DNA of 8,107 bases from Oceanihabitans sp. (GTDB lineage: Bacteria > Bacteroidota > Bacteroidia > Flavobacteriales > Flavobacteriaceae). Position 1 is the stretch's first letter; every line of letters begins with the position of its first letter. The position numbers and the translations under genes were made by a program. Below, piece by piece: positions 6,439 through 8,107 of this stretch. The notes under the pieces are model-generated. The model ran no database searches. It worked only from the letters and a program-made list of their open reading frames with translations, and was not told where the DNA came from. The stretch lies in NCBI GenBank assembly GCA_018067265.1, contig JAGPUY010000236.1, forward strand, positions 1-8,107, given 5' to 3'.

Positions 6439-7701
6439 TTACTTTTTAGATATTTTTGAAGTGTAAATAGTATTGTCTGCATATAATTTAAAAATATAGG
6501 TTCCACTAGGTAAAGGAGTAAGGTTGATATTTAAACTGGTTGCATTTTTGGCTTTTCTTTTTAATACAGCTTTTCCAGTACTATCAAAAAGGATAACACT
6601 TAGGTCCTTATAATTTTTATTTAAATCTATGCTAAGGTTCTTAGACACTGGATTTGGAAAGATATTTATTCGTCCTAAATTAAAATCTTCTATGCCTAAA
6701 TGAGTAATATTTAAAGTTTTAGTTTTGGTGTCCGATTTTCCACATTTAGTGACCGTTAAAGAAACGTTATAATCCCCAATGGCAAGATAGGTGTGCATTG
6801 GATTAATTTCTGTAGATGAATTTCCATCTCCAAAATCCCATAGTAAAGAATCAAAATCAGCACTTGTATTTGTAAAGGATATTTCCCCTGCATTTATAAC
6901 TTCCGAGTAATCTGCCATGGCTGGATTTATTGTGAAATCCCAAGTAGAAATTTCGTCAAAAACTATAATTTTGGCTGCCATTTTTATGGTATTAGCGTCC
7001 GAATCCGATAAATTAGAATTCCATGTAATCCATGTTGGATCTTTTTTATAAATCATAGTATAAAAGGCACATGCTGCTGCGTAAGAACCAGCACTTGAAG
7101 GATGCGATCCATCATTGGAATATAAATCTATACTTGGGTAATTTGTTCTAAGGTATCTCCAAACAGCACCAGCAGGAGCAATTTCTGTATCATTAGTATC
7201 TGCCATGAAAGTATATGTGGCTGTAATAGCATCATCCATTCCTTCATAGGTACATACCCAAGGAGCGTTTCCGCAATTACTAGCATCCCCGTTTTCTCTT
7301 CCCCAAGTCATATAAAACATAGGTTGCGAACATTCGTAATTTTCTCTAATAGCGTTACTTAAGGATGTGGCAAAGGGATATAATTCTATTTCCATTTGTG
7401 ACTGTGACCAAGAAGCTTCTTGGCTCTGTCCTTGCAAAACAACATAATCCCAATTGTTTGCATTCATTTTATTTAGAGTGGTAGTATTTGAAGCATGATT
7501 CATTAATCGGTGGCCTCCTGGAGTATTCGAATCATAAATCAATAAATCGCCTCTATTCATTGCCATCGTATTGATGAGCAAGGGTAAGTTATTCACAGCA
7601 GTATAACTATTTCCAATAAATAGAACTTTTTTTGTTGTTTGGCTCTGACTAGCAAAGAAAGAAAAGAAGGTTACCGTGCAAATTAAGAATATATGTTTCA
7701 T
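6439..7701 (-). CDS. Secreted SGNH/GDSL hydrolase (DUF4886-like) with PKD and T9SS domains
   Basis: A 420-residue exported enzyme. Residues 1-20 are a signal peptide ending ASQSQ. Residues 25-250 are an SGNH-type hydrolase: KVLFIGNSYT (25-34) gives block I with Ser32 as probable nucleophile, VVLQGQSQE (87-95) is a conserved family block, MFYMTWGRENGD (128-139) another, and DGSHPSSAG (197-205) is block V with Asp197 and His200 completing the triad. This arrangement is that of the DUF4886-like flavobacterial family. Residues about 262-333 form a PKD domain with WDFGDG (288-293). Residues about 345-420 are a T9SS sorting domain (IFPNPV, LPSGTYIFKL). Members of the wider superfamily cleave esters, including acetyl groups on polysaccharides; the substrate here is unknown. 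The gene stands alone between its own terminator and the empty region to its right. Confidence 0.88.
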   Translation of the reverse strand: MKHIFLICTVTFFSFFASQSQTTKKVLFIGNSYTAVNNLPLLINTMAMNRGDLLIYDSNTPGGHRLMNHASNTTTLNKMNANNWDYVVLQGQSQEASWSQSQMEIELYPFATSLSNAIRENYECSQPMFYMTWGRENGDASNCGNAPWVCTYEGMDDAITATYTFMADTNDTEIAPAGAVWRYLRTNYPSIDLYSNDGSHPSSAGSYAAACAFYTMIYKKDPTWITWNSNLSDSDANTIKMAAKIIVFDEISTWDFTINPAMADYSEVINAGEISFTNTSADFDSLLWDFGDGNSSTEINPMHTYLAIGDYNVSLTVTKCGKSDTKTKTLNITHLGIEDFNLGRINIFPNPVSKNLSIDLNKNYKDLSVILFDSTGKAVLKRKAKNATSLNINLTPLPSGTYIFKLYADNTIYTSKISKK

Positions 7702-7965
7702 TTTGTAAAATAAGGCTAATTTGCTTGTCTAAGATTAGTTGCTTGGTTTAAGCACCTAATTTAGCAAATAAAAACCGAATAGAAAATCCGAGGAGGGTTT
7801 TTGAAAGTAGGTGAGGACTAGAAATAAATTATATACGGCTTAAGTTTGTATTATCATTAAATGAGATAAATAAACAGGAAGATCGATATATCAAATTGTT
7901 TTCGAATGGAAGGAGAAATATTTACATAACCAAATCTTTACATTCGGTTTTAGTTTCTAAAAAAA
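7702..7965. other. Upstream region of the SGNH hydrolase gene
   Basis: No gene is visible on either strand. The region holds the second copy of the shared 13-base motif (7746-7758), and just beyond it TTTATTTG on the minus strand, one mismatch from the TAnnTTTG -7 box, but without a clear -33 partner. Nothing else is recognised before the terminal palindrome. Confidence 0.5.
7746..7758 (-). promoter_or_regulatory. Shared 13-base upstream motif, copy 2
   Basis: TAGGTGCTTAAAC on the minus strand, identical to 2472-2484, lies 44 bases upstream of the SGNH hydrolase ATG. The flanks of the two copies differ, so the conserved unit is short, as expected for a binding site rather than a duplicated segment. 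Confidence 0.4.
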
Positions 7966-8107
7966 AAATAAGATTAAGAGCTACTATTAGAAATTATAAT
8001 CTAGAATAAAAACAAATAAAAAAAGAGCATTATCATATGATAATGCTCTTTTTTTATTTGTTTTTATTCTAGATTATAATTTCTAATAGTAGCTCTTAAT
8101 CTTATTT
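7966..8107. repeat. Perfect 142-base palindrome at the window edge
   Basis: Two 71-base arms are exact reverse complements with no spacer; the axis lies between 8036 and 8037 in TATCAT/ATGATA. I checked the arms base by base, including the equal A7 and T7 runs, and found no mismatch. The repeat runs to the last base, so its true length is unknown. It may be an assembly fold-back at a contig end. Confidence 0.9.
8018..8055. terminator. Terminator-like hairpin at the palindrome centre
   Basis: A7, then GAGCATTATCAT and its complement, then T7 form a symmetric hairpin that would act as an intrinsic terminator in both directions. This core is likely genuine DNA even if the outer arms are an assembly artefact. 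Which gene it would serve is not visible, because no gene end lies nearby within the window. Confidence 0.55.

Noticed and set aside
2498..7840. TACGGCT occurring near both copies of the 13-base motif (2498-2504, 7834-7840)
   Set aside because: The spacing to the motif differs widely between the two places and seven bases can recur by chance.
7841..7848. TAAGTTTG, a perfect TAnnTTTG -7 box on the plus strand
   Set aside because: No TTG-type -33 element lies 19-21 bases upstream and no plus-strand gene follows.

Overview
The window looks like accessory DNA from a low-GC marine or cold-habitat Bacteroidota, most likely a flavobacterium. Two proteins end in type IX secretion (T9SS) sorting domains, a system confined to Bacteroidota. 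The start codons sit behind A-rich leaders rather than Shine-Dalgarno sites. The protein families (DUF3494 ice-binding-like, DUF4886-like SGNH hydrolase with a PKD domain, DUF2846-like secreted protein) are common in that group. No genus can be assigned from the sequence alone.

All four intact genes lie on the minus strand, so transcription runs right to left. In that order: (1) 7701-6439, a secreted SGNH hydrolase with PKD and T9SS domains, closed by a strong intrinsic terminator at 6278-6304. (2) 5710-3014, an 898-residue DUF3494 ice-binding-like modular surface protein with a T9SS tail, closed by a terminator at 2944-2971. (3) 2719-2522, the C-terminal stump of an IS3-family transposase carrying a GC-rich palindrome in frame. 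(4) 2419-737, a lipoprotein glycoside hydrolase of clan GH-A type. (5) 623-33, a small secreted DUF2846-like protein that may be cotranscribed with the hydrolase. The gap 5711-6280 holds an apparent plus-strand gene remnant.

Every intact product carries an export signal, so this is an envelope or extracellular gene set: two presumptive carbohydrate- or ester-active enzymes, a possible ice-binding or adhesive protein, and a small exported protein. The link between them is inferred. The only sequence evidence for joint control is an identical 13-base motif, TAGGTGCTTAAAC on the minus strand, placed about 45-52 bases upstream of the start codons of both the SGNH hydrolase and the glycoside hydrolase.

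The right edge is a perfect 142-base inverted repeat (7966-8107) running off the end of the window. It is centred on a terminator-like hairpin and may be an assembly fold-back, though a real palindrome or hairpin end is not excluded. I saw no tRNA, rRNA, CRISPR array or replication origin. No single feature stands out as a clear new defence or mobile system. The best leads are the shared upstream motif, the palindrome inserted in frame in the transposase, and the terminal palindrome.
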